Positions 46,387-56,102 of a stretch of DNA of 64,000 bases are shown piece by piece. How positions within the stretch are numbered: the stretch's first letter is position 1; each line of letters starts with the position of its first letter. Below the pieces are notes generated by a model. The model saw nothing but the letters and a program-made list of their open reading frames with translations, had not been told where the DNA came from and did not search any database. Source of the stretch: Eretmocerus hayati (lineage: Eukaryota > Arthropoda > Insecta > Hymenoptera > Aphelinidae); contig CM056742.1 of NCBI GenBank assembly GCA_029851415.1, positions 115,446,246 through 115,510,245 on the forward strand. Direction: 5' to 3'. A program made the translations under genes and the position numbers.

Positions 46387-46545
46387 TAAGGCTGGAATTC
46401 ATAGTCGTAAATCCGAGATTACAGTCGGTGGATTGAGGGCGCTGCGATCGCCATGGCGAGGCATTTTACATCTGGGCACAGCGATCGCAGCGCTCCCAAT
46501 CCGCCGATCCTGATCTCGGATTAACGACTATGAATTCCAGCCTTA
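46387..46545. mobile_element. 159-bp hairpin MITE
   Basis: TAAGGCTGGAATTCATAGTC at the left is matched exactly in reverse at the right (GACTATGAATTCCAGCCTTA). Arms of about 70 bp also share a GCGCTGCGATCGC box. The loop is about 28 nt. Superfamily not clear because the flanking duplication is ambiguous. Confidence 0.75.
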
Positions 46546-46746
46546 GTGATGTGGATCAATGTCATGAGGTTATGGAGAACGGCACGAAAAATTGTGGATG
46601 CAAGGTGGATCGCGCTTGAGAGACCGATGCACACTCGTCGTCTCACGGCGCAAAATGTAATCATCCTAAATACTCGATTAATCGCAAATGCGTTTTGAGA
46701 GCCCTTATAGGTTAGGATATTCAGAATTTTGATTGAAAACATCTCG

Positions 46747-46935
46747 GTGATGTTGGCTGATTTGCTTAGCCAGTATCGGCTATATCTTGTCTGCCAGCGT
46801 TGGCCCGGTAAATCTCAAAATCAACATCGGGGGATTGTTATCTTTTCGATGTTGTGCCAACATTGTCTCCGCTTTGGTGGCCAGCACTGGCAAAGGTTGG
46901 CACGAGTATTGGGCCAGCGTTGGCCCAATCGTCAC
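46747..46935. repeat. TTGGGCCAACG-type repeat cluster, second copy
   Basis: Contains GCCAGCGTTGGCCCGG, GTGCCAACATTG, TGGCCAGCACTGGC and GGGCCAGCGTTGGCCCAA with the same spacing style as 45395-45512. A run of A interrupted by C follows at 46943. Confidence 0.6.
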
Positions 46936-47034
46936 TTCCTCCAAAAAAAAAAAACAAAAAAAAATACTTATCTCGTTGTAACATTTAATCTTGATCAATG
47001 AGATTTTGAAACTTCAAATCCTATGGGGAAGTAT

Positions 47035-47865
47035 TATATTGCCCGGGAAATAAAAAACGTTTGACCGATACACCGAATTACGGGAAAATATTTCAATGGA
47101 ACGGGAAAAAAGACGTACGTACGGGAAACAATGTTTTTTTGCACGGGAAAGAAAGGGCATTGTAATGGGAGCTCAAGGTTTGTCCACGGGTGATGAAATT
47201 ATTTCAACGACAACTATGATTTTCTGATAGACAAAGTCGGCGCTCGAAAATTTGGAAGATCGAAGTCTACTCTGACCATGTAAAACGTGTACTTGTCCAT
47301 TCTACACGAAAAAAAGGACAATGTAAGCACTCAGTTGGCATGCTGATCAAACGGAAGGAGGTGGATGTTCTTAGATGAGGCTAAAAATGTACAACTTGGC
47401 CAAGAACGGGAGAGAGGTCGACCATCGAAAGCCAAAAAAGCTCTAATAATACAGTAAATGTTTTCAATGAGTTAGAGTTTCTTGACATGTGAACAATTAT
47501 TATTCATTTTACGTTTCTATAACTGATTCAATGTTAGGTCACATTAGTAAAAAATATAAGATTTTAATGAGTTTCAATAAATAGTATTTCATCTAATAAT
47601 TTTTTGACTGATTGGATATTTATCTACACGTGGCTTCAAGAGAAAATATGTCGTGCTGGTATACCATTTTTACCGGGGAAAGATAAATTTATTTCCTGTT
47701 CGTTATATTATTTTCTCGCTCATATACCTTCCAATCCCGTTAGCTATTTTTTCCTCCCGTGCATTACTTTCTTTTCTTGTGATTTTTTTTCCCCTGCGAA
47801 GTATAAATATCCCATTCGTTCACCCGAAATATCCCGTGAAAATATTTTTTTTCGCGTGTCAAAAA
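47035..47865. mobile_element. Element with CGGGAAA boxes iterated at both ends
   Basis: The left 130 bp has five forward boxes (CCCGGGAAA, TACGGGAAA, AACGGGAAA, TACGGGAAA, CACGGGAAA) spaced about 25-35 bp. The right 200 bp has similar boxes on the opposite strand (CACGGGATA, AATGGGATA, CAGGGGAAA, CACGGGAGG, AACGGGATT). Opposed arrays of subterminal boxes suggest transposase-binding sites of a DNA transposon. Exact ends and target duplication are not clear. Confidence 0.5.
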
Positions 47866-48229
47866 ATCATAACAAATTCTATGTAGTTTTGGATTTCTGC
47901 TCAACTTTTGAATTGTCATTTTTATCGCATTCAGCTTGAAGAACCGGTGTTGGTCACACCTTGTACAAAATTTGCGGTGACATATTTTTTGTGATGTTTT
48001 TGAGAACTAGCGGGAAATATGGATCGTAAAATACGCTGCTAAATGAGATTAGCAGAATGCTTTCTCTTAGCGAAATAGTTTAAGAGGTTCACTGAAACTA
48101 ATGAGAAATTTGCAAAACTGATCAAATTCCAAAATGATGATTGGGATTTCTACAAAATAGTTTTATTTTTTAATCTAATTTAATTGCATTTCATATCACA
48201 CTCACAATCCAATGATTGGATCCAACCAA

Positions 48230-49220
48230 TCGATGTAGAATGAGGGAAAAGTATCTCTCTAGTCCATTAAAAGGTGGATAGATAAGTTGTAGAGGGAGAT
48301 ATAGGGATAAAATGAATTTTAGCTGCAATTTTCTTCCAATATTTTGGGTTATTATTACGAGATTCACTTTTAGGGGAATTAAGATGACCTAAACTGGGGT
48401 TTTTCATGGAAGATATGTAGTCTGGTTGAGGGAAAATTTTGATCCAGTTGGTGAGAAGATCATAAAAATGGAGTTTTTTTAAAAAAAATTTGGATTTTTC
48501 GGGAATAAATTGGATTTTGAATGTATTTAAAAGGATTTTGAGAAATTCGGTATCAACTAATCGATTTAGAACGATGAAAAAGTATAAACTTAGTTGAGTA
48601 AAATTTGTATATATTAGTTTAGGGGGTGGGTAATAGCGGAAAATGAATTTTAGATGCGATTTCCTTCTAATATTTTGAGTTATCATAAGGAGATTGCCTT
48701 TTAGGGGAATTCAGATGACCTAAACTAGGGTTTTCCATGGAATATATGTAGTATGGTTGAGGGCAAATTTTAATATAGTTGGTGTAAGGATTATAAAAAT
48801 GGAGTATTTTGAAAAAATTTGGATTTTTCGGGAATAAATCGGATTTTGAATGTATTAAAACGGATTTTGAGAAAATTCGGTATCAACCAATCGATTTAGA
48901 AAGATAAAAAAGTATCTACTTAGTTGAGTAAAATTTGAATAAAGTAATTTAGTGGAGAGATATGAGGAAAGTATGAATATTGAAAACAATATTTTTGTAT
49001 ATTTTGAGTTATTTTTTTGAGGAAAATAGTTATCGGGATTTGGGCTACCTAAAGTGAGGTTTTTTTAGCAAAACGTGTAATTTGGTTAAAACAGAATTTC
49101 GATAGAATAGGTCTAAACACGCTCAAATTGCTGTTTTTGTTGGAAATTTTGGTTTTTTTGTAAAAAGTTACGTTGATGGAGATTGAATGGAATTTCGGTA
49201 TTAACCAAAAGATAGATTGA
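48230..49220. repeat. Tandem repeat, about 330-bp period, roughly three units
   Basis: Unit starts at 48311 and 48642 align along their whole length (AATGAATTTTAG, then TTTGGATTTTTCGGGAATAA, then TCGGTATCAACNAATCGATT). A third, more diverged unit follows to about 49220 and a partial unit precedes. This looks like a short satellite array inside the proposed intron. Confidence 0.75.
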
Positions 49221-49451
49221 GCCAAAAAAACCATAGCCTAGGTAATCAAAATTGGGGTAAGGTGAAGTTAGAAAGAGATATTTTAGTATGAAAGTCCACA
49301 ATTTCAGCGATTTTACCTCAAAAAACGTTTAAATCAGATTCGATTTGGAGAGGAGACCAGACAAATCACTGGTCTCATCTCTGAGTGATTCTCTACAACT
49401 TGTAGAAAAGCAAAAATCGATAAAGTGGAGTGTAGAAGAGAAAGCGTGGCG

Positions 49452-49492
49452 CAAAAAAAAAAAAAACAACACACACACACAGACACAGACAA
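49452..49492. repeat. Poly-A and CA microsatellite
   Basis: A run of 14 A, then CAACACACACACACAGACACAGAC. Simple-sequence repeat. Confidence 0.85.
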
Positions 49493-49989
49493 AGGGCCGG
49501 AGAGATGAGTCACTGGGGGGTTTTTGAGGATTATAAGGAGAAAAGTGTTACTTACAATCGTTAGATTTTGGCGAGAGGAATAAGATGGTTGAAGCACTTT
49601 TGTGATAAGATGAATTATGTTGAAGAAAATATTGAGTTGAATGGAAAAATTGATCAAAAATTTGCTGTGTCGAAAACAAAGCTTTCTCTTTAGAGAAAGC
49701 AAAATGAAACAAAATAATTGAAAGTGATTAAATGTTGAGCAATTGGGTTTCTTGGAGAGTGTCTTGCTGTATGACACGATTCCGCTGAGCGTGCATTTGA
49801 AAAGAACACATTGCTTCAGTGACCTGATGAACTCATTCACTTGAGCCCCATTTATTTGAGTACAGCACGAACTTTTTTCAATGGAATGAATATTTGTAAC
49901 AGAGCGTCTCTATTGCACATTACCCGTGAATATTCAAACTAAAACCAGTTACTCTCTCGGATTATTCATCAGATAAGTTTTGAATCAAA

Positions 49990-50212
49990 AAGAAATATTT
50001 CGATCGACTGTGCGTAAAGTACTGCTTTACGCACGGTAGTTTATGTTCACTTTACGCCCAGTCGATCGAAAAACGTATTTCGATACTCGGGCGTGAAGTT
50101 TTTTTTCCTTTCCTCGTGCTAATTTCGACCCTCGCCAAGGCTCGGGCCGAAAACAATCACTCGAAAAGCAAAACCAAACTTCCCACCCTCGAATCGAAAA
50201 ATACTATTTAAT
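49990..50212. repeat. Two adjacent CG-rich hairpins of the TTCGAT family
   Basis: TTTCGATCGACTGTGCGTAA pairs with TTTACGCCCAGTCGATCGAA in the first hairpin. The second runs from TTTCGATACTCGGGCGTGAA to CCCACCCTCGAATCGAAA. The second is homologous in reverse to 23590-23720 and both to 62565-62650. Confidence 0.65.
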
Positions 50213-50521
50213 CCTTAAATGACACACTGCGATGGATTCATCCCAATCAATATTTTTCCTTTAATGACACTGGGCGGTGTATCTCGCCCACGAATTCCTT
50301 CTTCAACTCATCTTGAAGCTCTTTTGATTAACTTCAAAATAAGCCCAGATATGTTCAATTTCGTCAAAGCTGGAAAGCACCACGTGCTCGCAAATAAAAC
50401 TTGCGATTTTGAAGCGTGTTATTTAAGAGTTAATGTTGCCGTAAAACGGCGTAACTTTGGAACAATTTTGATCATTTTCTATTGAAATTTTTTAGGAAAT
50501 AAGTAAAAGTGAAAAGAATTT

Positions 50522-50848
50522 TTGATAAACGCTTTGATTTATTGTGCCAAGCAACTTTGTTGAGCTCGGCATAGTGTAAAGGAGGTAGAATTTGAAAAAT
50601 CGATAAAAATCGGCTGGAAAAGTGATGCCCGGTGTGATAAGCCCTTTTCACTTCAAGTCGTATCGATATCGATCCTCGCACTTCCTCCCTAGATCACCTT
50701 GCGCATGCAAAGCGTAGCCAAGTCCGCCCTTGCCTGCCCGAGCACGTGTTTACAAATATGAAACCGGGAACCTCAAATTTTGGGACTACAGACGAGCCAA
50801 GTGCGAAAAACTAGATGGGCTCGATGGAGTGCAATAAACGCGTTTGAT
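50522..50848 (+). mobile_element. AAACGCTTTNATT-ended MITE, second copy
   Basis: Ends TTGATAAACGCTTTGATTTA and, in reverse, TTATCAAACGCGTTTATTGC. Shares TGAGCTCGGCATAGTGTAAA with the 26-kb copy, and its reverse complement matches 59601-59985 through the TCGAGC, CACTTGGCTCGTCT and AACACGTG landmarks. Non-coding. Confidence 0.65.
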
Positions 50849-50945
50849 AATAATAAAAAATTAAGCCTTAAAGCAAAAGTGCCATGTATGCGTGATCAGT
50901 CGATGGTTTACAGTCCCCCAGCTTTTGATTAGCGGTTGTTGAGCT

Positions 50946-51874
50946 CTATTTGAACGTTCCTGGTCGGAAGTATGGTTGTTCAAAGCCGTCTTCCAAAGTT
51001 AGACCTCGAGTGAGACCCCTATTAGGGTTACTTCGGAGCAGTAAAAGTGAAACGCGACAACCTTCCACGTCGTTTTGCCACGTGACTCCATATTCTTTCC
51101 TAAACATCGAAGATCCGATTTCCTGTGCCTCCATTGTCGTTAAGTCTCCAGTGAAAATGGTGGATCTCGTGAAAAAGACTCGTGAACCTTGTTGTGTGCT
51201 TCCTGAAGCTCTTAAGGGCAAGTCCGCGAAAATGTCAACCGAATTTTGACAGACTCAAAAGATTCAGGTTGTGGAACTCGTCAAACTTCCTCATACACTT
51301 GGGAGATAGCACGGATACGCCAAAAAGTTTGATATCCTCGGTTTTAATTTGACATGTATGAAAAATATCAGTAAAAATTGTCAGGTCATGCGCGTGACAC
51401 CCGTTACGCTCGTATCTTGCGAATTTTGCAATCACCGAGTGGAAAACTGAGGTTCGTAAGGTCGGGACATTGTTGTTGCATGTTATTGAATCACTTCCAG
51501 CAGCGATGAAATTTTTATAGTATTCGAGTCCTATTCTTTTGAATTTCTAGAGCGTAGCGGGTGTGAAATCTGACGCCATAACCCTGAATTCGACCTGGAA
51601 GTGCTCGAACGATGCTGATTGTTTGAAGTAACTTTATCTCGTTCCAAAATCATATTTTCAAAAAATGCCGTTATAAACGGACACGCAGCTTATTTAGGTT
51701 TCCACATCGGTGCAAAATATTCCCTACACATGCCACTAGTAATGGCAGTGATACTAAAATCGGAGAGAAACCTCGTTTTCAATCAGCGGAGATATACGAA
51801 TTGGCCCTCAAGTATTCCAAAATTACCTCTGCTGTTCAAAGTTACCTCAGTTGACGGTATTCTCATTATTTTGA
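50946..51874 (-). pseudogene. Decayed transposon-encoded protein, family of the 58.5-kb element
   Basis: Minus-strand frames 51435-51235 (NGCHAHDLTIFTDIFHTCQI, then KTEDIKLFG) and 51221-50946 (TIFTGDLTTMEAQEIGSSMF, then RKEYGVTWQNDVEGC) look protein-like and are joined only through a frameshift near 51230; upstream the frame has a stop near 51553. The 5' end (51874-51650) is homologous to 58560-58790, including CAxCATTTTGCACCGA-type sequence and a peptide resembling MREQHFAPTW. I infer a broken transposase-like gene of that TA-target family and do not recognise the enzyme class. Confidence 0.45.
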
Positions 51875-52357
51875 TCGATACTAAACGGATATATTGATCA
51901 AACACTAATGCGATGAGGGGGATGGGGGATACTTCTGTCGTAATTTGAAGGAAAATTATAGAACGGGGTTGAATTTTCAGTGTCCGGAATCCCGCATTGA
52001 TTTTCAGACGCAATGAATCATAATTTTTCAATGCAAGATAATCAAAAGATATACTACAGATTGTTTTTGCGATAGTTCAATGCCAAAACGATAAAAATTC
52101 CAAGAACCGATGTGGTAATCGAGGAGGTATGTCATAAACTCAGAATGGTGATAACTAGTTAAAAAAATATTTATCCAGGTAATCTCGTTATTGTCCTGTT
52201 CCTTTTCTCTGGTGATAGTATTATTGAATAGTCGAAGTCTCGGTCGGACAGTCATTCTTCATCGAAATTGAAATTATTCAAATGTTTAGTTAGAGTTTGG
52301 TGGCGATCGCAAGGGCAACTTGGATAAAAAAAGTGGCATAAATACGTTCATGTTTAC

Positions 52358-52776
52358 CTGGGTGAAGTCGACTGTGTGAGTTGTCGGTACAATAGATCTC
52401 GTAGCGCTTGACCGACATTTCGAATATTACTCGATCCATAAGGGTTCGGGACTCCGACTGTATTCAATTGCTGGGACTTGTGTCTGCAGACGATTGTGGA
52501 TGCGGATGGCCCAAATCGAAAGTCAGCTGGAAATTCGACGTTTGGGCTTGCTGCAGCGCCGGCGTAACCGGGCTGGCCACCGACGTAAGACCATGGTCTT
52601 TGGTAGCCATTAGAAGCACTGTAGCCTGGAGAACTAGTGGATTGTCCAGCTCCTGTTGCCGTCGGATACTGCTGACCTTCCGGACATGTGCACAGTTCAG
52701 CCTTGCCAAGTTGATAATTAACCGCCAAAACGAACAGCAGAGGGACAAAGCCCACCACTGTCCACCTCGCACTCAT
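52358..52776 (-). CDS. Gene B exon 1: signal peptide and Cys-containing N-terminus
   Basis: The ATG at 52776 starts MSARWTVVGFVPLLFVLAV, a clear signal peptide with cleavage probably after GKA (residue 25). The mature start has CTCPEGQQYP, then a Gly/Ser/Tyr-rich part and one more Cys (STIVCRHKSQQ). The frame would stop one codon after CCC AGG TAA, but CCCAG/GTAAAC is a strong splice donor with phase 2, matching exon 2. Read alone it would be a 140-residue protein; joined it gives about 907 residues. The TATA box is 36-42 nt upstream, so the leader is only about 10-13 nt. Secreted; probably an extracellular matrix component. If splicing does not occur here, it is an independent small secreted protein. 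Confidence 0.8.
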
Positions 52777-52811
52777 AGAAACTATTTTTCAAGATACCCA
52801 GGTGATCAACG

Positions 52812-52818
52812 TTATATA
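52812..52818 (-). promoter_or_regulatory. TATA box of gene B
   Basis: TATATAA on the minus strand begins 42 nt before the ATG at 52776. The spacing is nearly the same as in gene A, so both would have very short leaders. Confidence 0.6.
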
Positions 52819-53323
52819 GGACTATATTCTTTGGGAGGTCACTCGGCTAGATATCGACGCACCTGTTTCGTGAAGCAGTGATAACATGCACTGCCGTATT
52901 TCAAATTTCTTATGCGAAGCAACAGCCAATGACCTGGCTGTCTGAATTATATACGAAAGTTTTCTTTATATAGTTGTCAAGATGCACAATAAACATGTTT
53001 TGGTGTTTTGACTGTTCTTCGAGGTAACGCGCTTAGTGGAGAGTTGACTCGGAGAATTCGGGATATCAGCGGGCGGAAGTATACTTGAATACGAGGCGGA
53101 AGGATATTTCAATTGATTGCGTTGGAGTAATTATTAGATGAAGCAGGTGGAATATGGAATATCATATGAGGCTTCGATCTTGAACTCAAAGAAGAACGAA
53201 GGAGGTTTTATCATTCGAGTGATGAGGACTCGTCCAAGTAATCCTATTCGTCTCTCATAGAAAATCGTACTTCGAGTCGTTACATGGTTATGTGAGAGAA
53301 GTACGCGGAGTATTCTACTCACA
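52819..53323. other. Upstream flank of gene B
   Basis: About 500 bp with no gene. It probably contains the proximal control region of gene B. No specific factor site is claimed. Confidence 0.4.
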
Positions 53324-53648
53324 AGGGGAGCACCAACCTTGCGGGTCCTGGATCTTGACGAAACTTTGGGAATCTTCTTGTTTTGGTGAGAAATGAAGGT
53401 TCCCGGGAGGGTTTACTCCAATGGGACTCCTATCCCAAGATAAGGCTATGGAGATTAGCATTGTCCATATAGGCCCATGTTGAAGTGACACATAAATAGA
53501 TATACTAACAATGCTAACCTCCATGGCTGTATCTCAAGATAGAAGGCCCATTGGAGTAAACCCTCTTGGGTACCTTCATTTCTCACCAAAACAAGAAGAT
53601 TCCCAAAGTTTCGTCAAGATCCAGGACCTGCAAGGTTGGTGCTCCCCT
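53324..53648. mobile_element. 325-bp hairpin MITE
   Basis: AGGGGAGCACCAACCTTGC at the left is reversed as GCAAGGTTGGTGCTCCCCT at the right. Arms of about 143 bp match closely around a 35-nt loop. The flanking duplication is unclear. It sits 550 bp upstream of gene B. Confidence 0.8.
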
Positions 53649-53940
53649 CGTCAACGTCATCGGTTGGTCGTAAACCTATTGTTAAACTCCGAGTTGTTCT
53701 GTGATCTCGCAAATGCTGTAATCAAAACTGTATGATCCAGATTCCATTCAAAAGGTGGAGCCATACCTGCGATTTGGAAATTATTAGCATGCAACTCTCA
53801 TTTTTTGGGTTCAGCGGCTTCAACGAGACTAACTTTTTAGTGAAAGCCAACGATGTAATGGTCTGCACAAAAATTTCAAGCCTGCATCATTAACAGTCAA
53901 AGAAGATTATTGGGAAGTTGCCTGTGAAGATGCAATCCAT

Positions 53941-54028
53941 CGGAAATACTTATAAGAGTCCTCTTATAAGTATTTCCGAAAAATATGTAAGGGGACAAAC
54001 AATCCTGATTGTTTGTCCCCTTACATAG
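53941..54028. repeat. Two consecutive perfect hairpins
   Basis: CGGAAATACTTATAAGAG and its exact complement are separated by TC (53941-53978). Seven bases later ATGTAAGGGGACAAACAATC and its complement are separated by two bases (53985-54026). Two abutting perfect short palindromes suggest one structured element or nested hairpin insertions. Confidence 0.75.
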
Positions 54029-55086
54029 CGGGTTTTCTTCCATCAAAGAAATTAAATTCAAATTATGGAATGGCCGAAAGTTGCATTCCCTGGAAAGTAG
54101 CTCCATTCCACAGCACTGCGAAAACATCCTGTGTAAGAAACGAGCGAGAGCTATCTCAAAAATGTCGAGAGAATATCACACATCACCGTCATACTCTTCC
54201 TCGTAAGGTATTGAATCAAGAGATAATACGTCTTCTTTCAGAGTCTCCCAAGAAATTTTTTCAAGATCGTCGAGTAACCAAATAGGCTCAAAAACGTAAA
54301 CATACTTGTGTGAATTCGCCTTGATTAGAAATTATACGAAAAAGTCTTTCGTTTCATTAGATCCCGAGTAAATGAGGGAACTAAAGTTTGGAGCTATTTT
54401 TAACAAACTCCTTTGCTCGGCTGGTCAGAAAGTGTTATAATATCAGAAGCTACAAGACGAGAAGCCACCATACGTTAAAAAAGGAATTCATCGCTATTCA
54501 AAAGGACATGGCATGTTCATATTTCAGTCAAATAAAAGTTACCTTACCTTATTATATAGTTTGGTGGCCATGTACGATTCGGTAGCACTTTATTGTGGAT
54601 CACCGGATGAAACTTTTGGTGGTTCCTACTCATTTTGACCTGCTGAATTTGATTCTGGTGCAAAGTCGAAACAGCGGGTCAGAAATTATGATAGAAACAC
54701 TTTCATGGACAAATAAAAGAATCGACTCTTGTCTGATAAAGACGGAGCATTCTCTCCTAATTTCTCCGAGTGACACTTTCCACTCGAATAAACGAGTGAG
54801 ATGCTCCGATCAATTTTTAGGTTATGTTTGGCCACTCGTTGGATCGTTACTGATGGATTCATGTGTAGCTCACTTCTCAAATTTTTTTGAACAACTGAGG
54901 AAAAAAATGTCAGTATCCTCTTCTATAATTCTATATTGCCAAAAATCCATCAGCCCCATGAATAAAGAAGAAGCAATATGCCCTCTTACGTGAAAATGTG
55001 GGTTTGACTTTCGTTATTTTCTTACTCGAAACATTGAGTAGTTTCCATATTGTCCCATATAACATGCATGAAGTTACGAGGTGTAT
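54029..55086. other. Unassigned intergenic stretch
   Basis: The plus frame at 54595-54993 (132 residues) has no recognisable domain, no repeat and no signal peptide. I do not call it a gene. Confidence 0.4.
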
Positions 55087-55088
55087 AC

Positions 55089-56102
55089 GTTACCGTGAAA
55101 GCCCGAAATCCGCGATTGCCGGGGATTCACTAGTGAATCCTAAGATTCACTGGTCAAGGCCCGTGAATGCTGACATTCACTAGTGAAAGCCCGGGATTCG
55201 TAGCTGATATCGTTGCTGAGGCCATAATTCGAGCTTTCACTAGTGATTGTCAGCATTCACTGGCCCGGCCCAGTGAATGTCGGAGATCGGAAGAATTGGG
55301 GAATGAAAGTCGAATAAAATGTCAAACACATTGTCTTATGATCCCAACTTTCCGAGGCAGGTTGGAATAAGGAGAAACATCCGTTATCCATCAATGAGGA
55401 GTTGTCAATAAAATGTCTTGTCAAATACTTTTCGATCTCAGAAATACCTCATAGAAAATAGTTGTCAATGACAAAAGTTGATTGACATATTTGTTTCACT
55501 TATGATTATTCATGACACACTGCTCATGCTAACACAATTGTCTTTTCAATTTTGCGCGTCACGGCTACTTAGTAGATGAAGGTTAGAAGTCAGGAACTGC
55601 TGACCTCATTCGATGGATGATGAATAAAGAGGCTATACTTCCGTAACCTTCCCGAGTGAACCCCCTTTTTGTGGCGACTCGGAAAAAATGAGATTCACTT
55701 GGGCCCGAGTGAAATTCTCACTCCGAAAGAGTGAAACTCACTCTTTTCGGAGTTGCCACAGAGTAGGGGCTAATACGGAAAGGTTAAGAGAGTATTGAAC
55801 ACTATACCTTGGTTTTTCCATAATTCCAACGTGCCTCGAAAACTTGGGATAATAAGAATATGTGTCTGAAGTTTTACTCGACTTTCATTCCCCAACTCTT
55901 CCGATCTCCGACATTCACTGGTCGATGGCCAGTGAATGCTGAAAATCACTAGTGAAAGCCCGAATTATGGCCTCAGCAACGATATCAGCTACGAATTCCG
56001 GTCTTTCACTAGTGAATGTCAGCATTCACTGGCCTCGACCAGTTAATCTTAGGATTCACTAGTGAATGCCCGGCAATCACGGATTTCGGGCTTTCATGGT
56101 AA
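55089..56102. mobile_element. DNA transposon with 230-bp TIRs full of TTCACTAGTGAA boxes
   Basis: Arms 55089-55318 and 55872-56102 are inverted repeats beginning GTTACCGTGAAAGCCCGAAA and ending with the complement. Each arm contains several copies or half copies of TTCACTAGTGAA, itself a palindrome. The 553-bp interior has a smaller palindrome (TGTGGCGACTCGG and its complement near 55670-55760) and no transposase. Confidence 0.75.

Larger units (their letters stand above)
43372..52357 (-). other. Proposed 9-kb intron of gene B
   Basis: The minus strand leaves exon 1 with CCCAG/GTAAAC at 52358/52357 and re-enters at TACTTTCAG/ATC at 43372/43371. Donor and acceptor are both phase 2. The interval is filled with repeats and decayed transposons and has no competing gene that I can support. 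The pyrimidine tract before the acceptor is weak, and a small extra exon cannot be excluded. Confidence 0.65.

Noticed and set aside
48267..48686. 139-residue minus-strand frame
   Set aside because: It lies within the 330-bp tandem array and is not conserved between units.
49334..49840. 168-residue minus-strand frame with hydrophobic stretches
   Set aside because: It crosses a poly-A/CA microsatellite and has low-complexity content; no domain or splice context.
54595..54993. 132-residue plus-strand frame
   Set aside because: No signal peptide, domain, repeat or splice signals I could support; this length is expected by chance in such a window.
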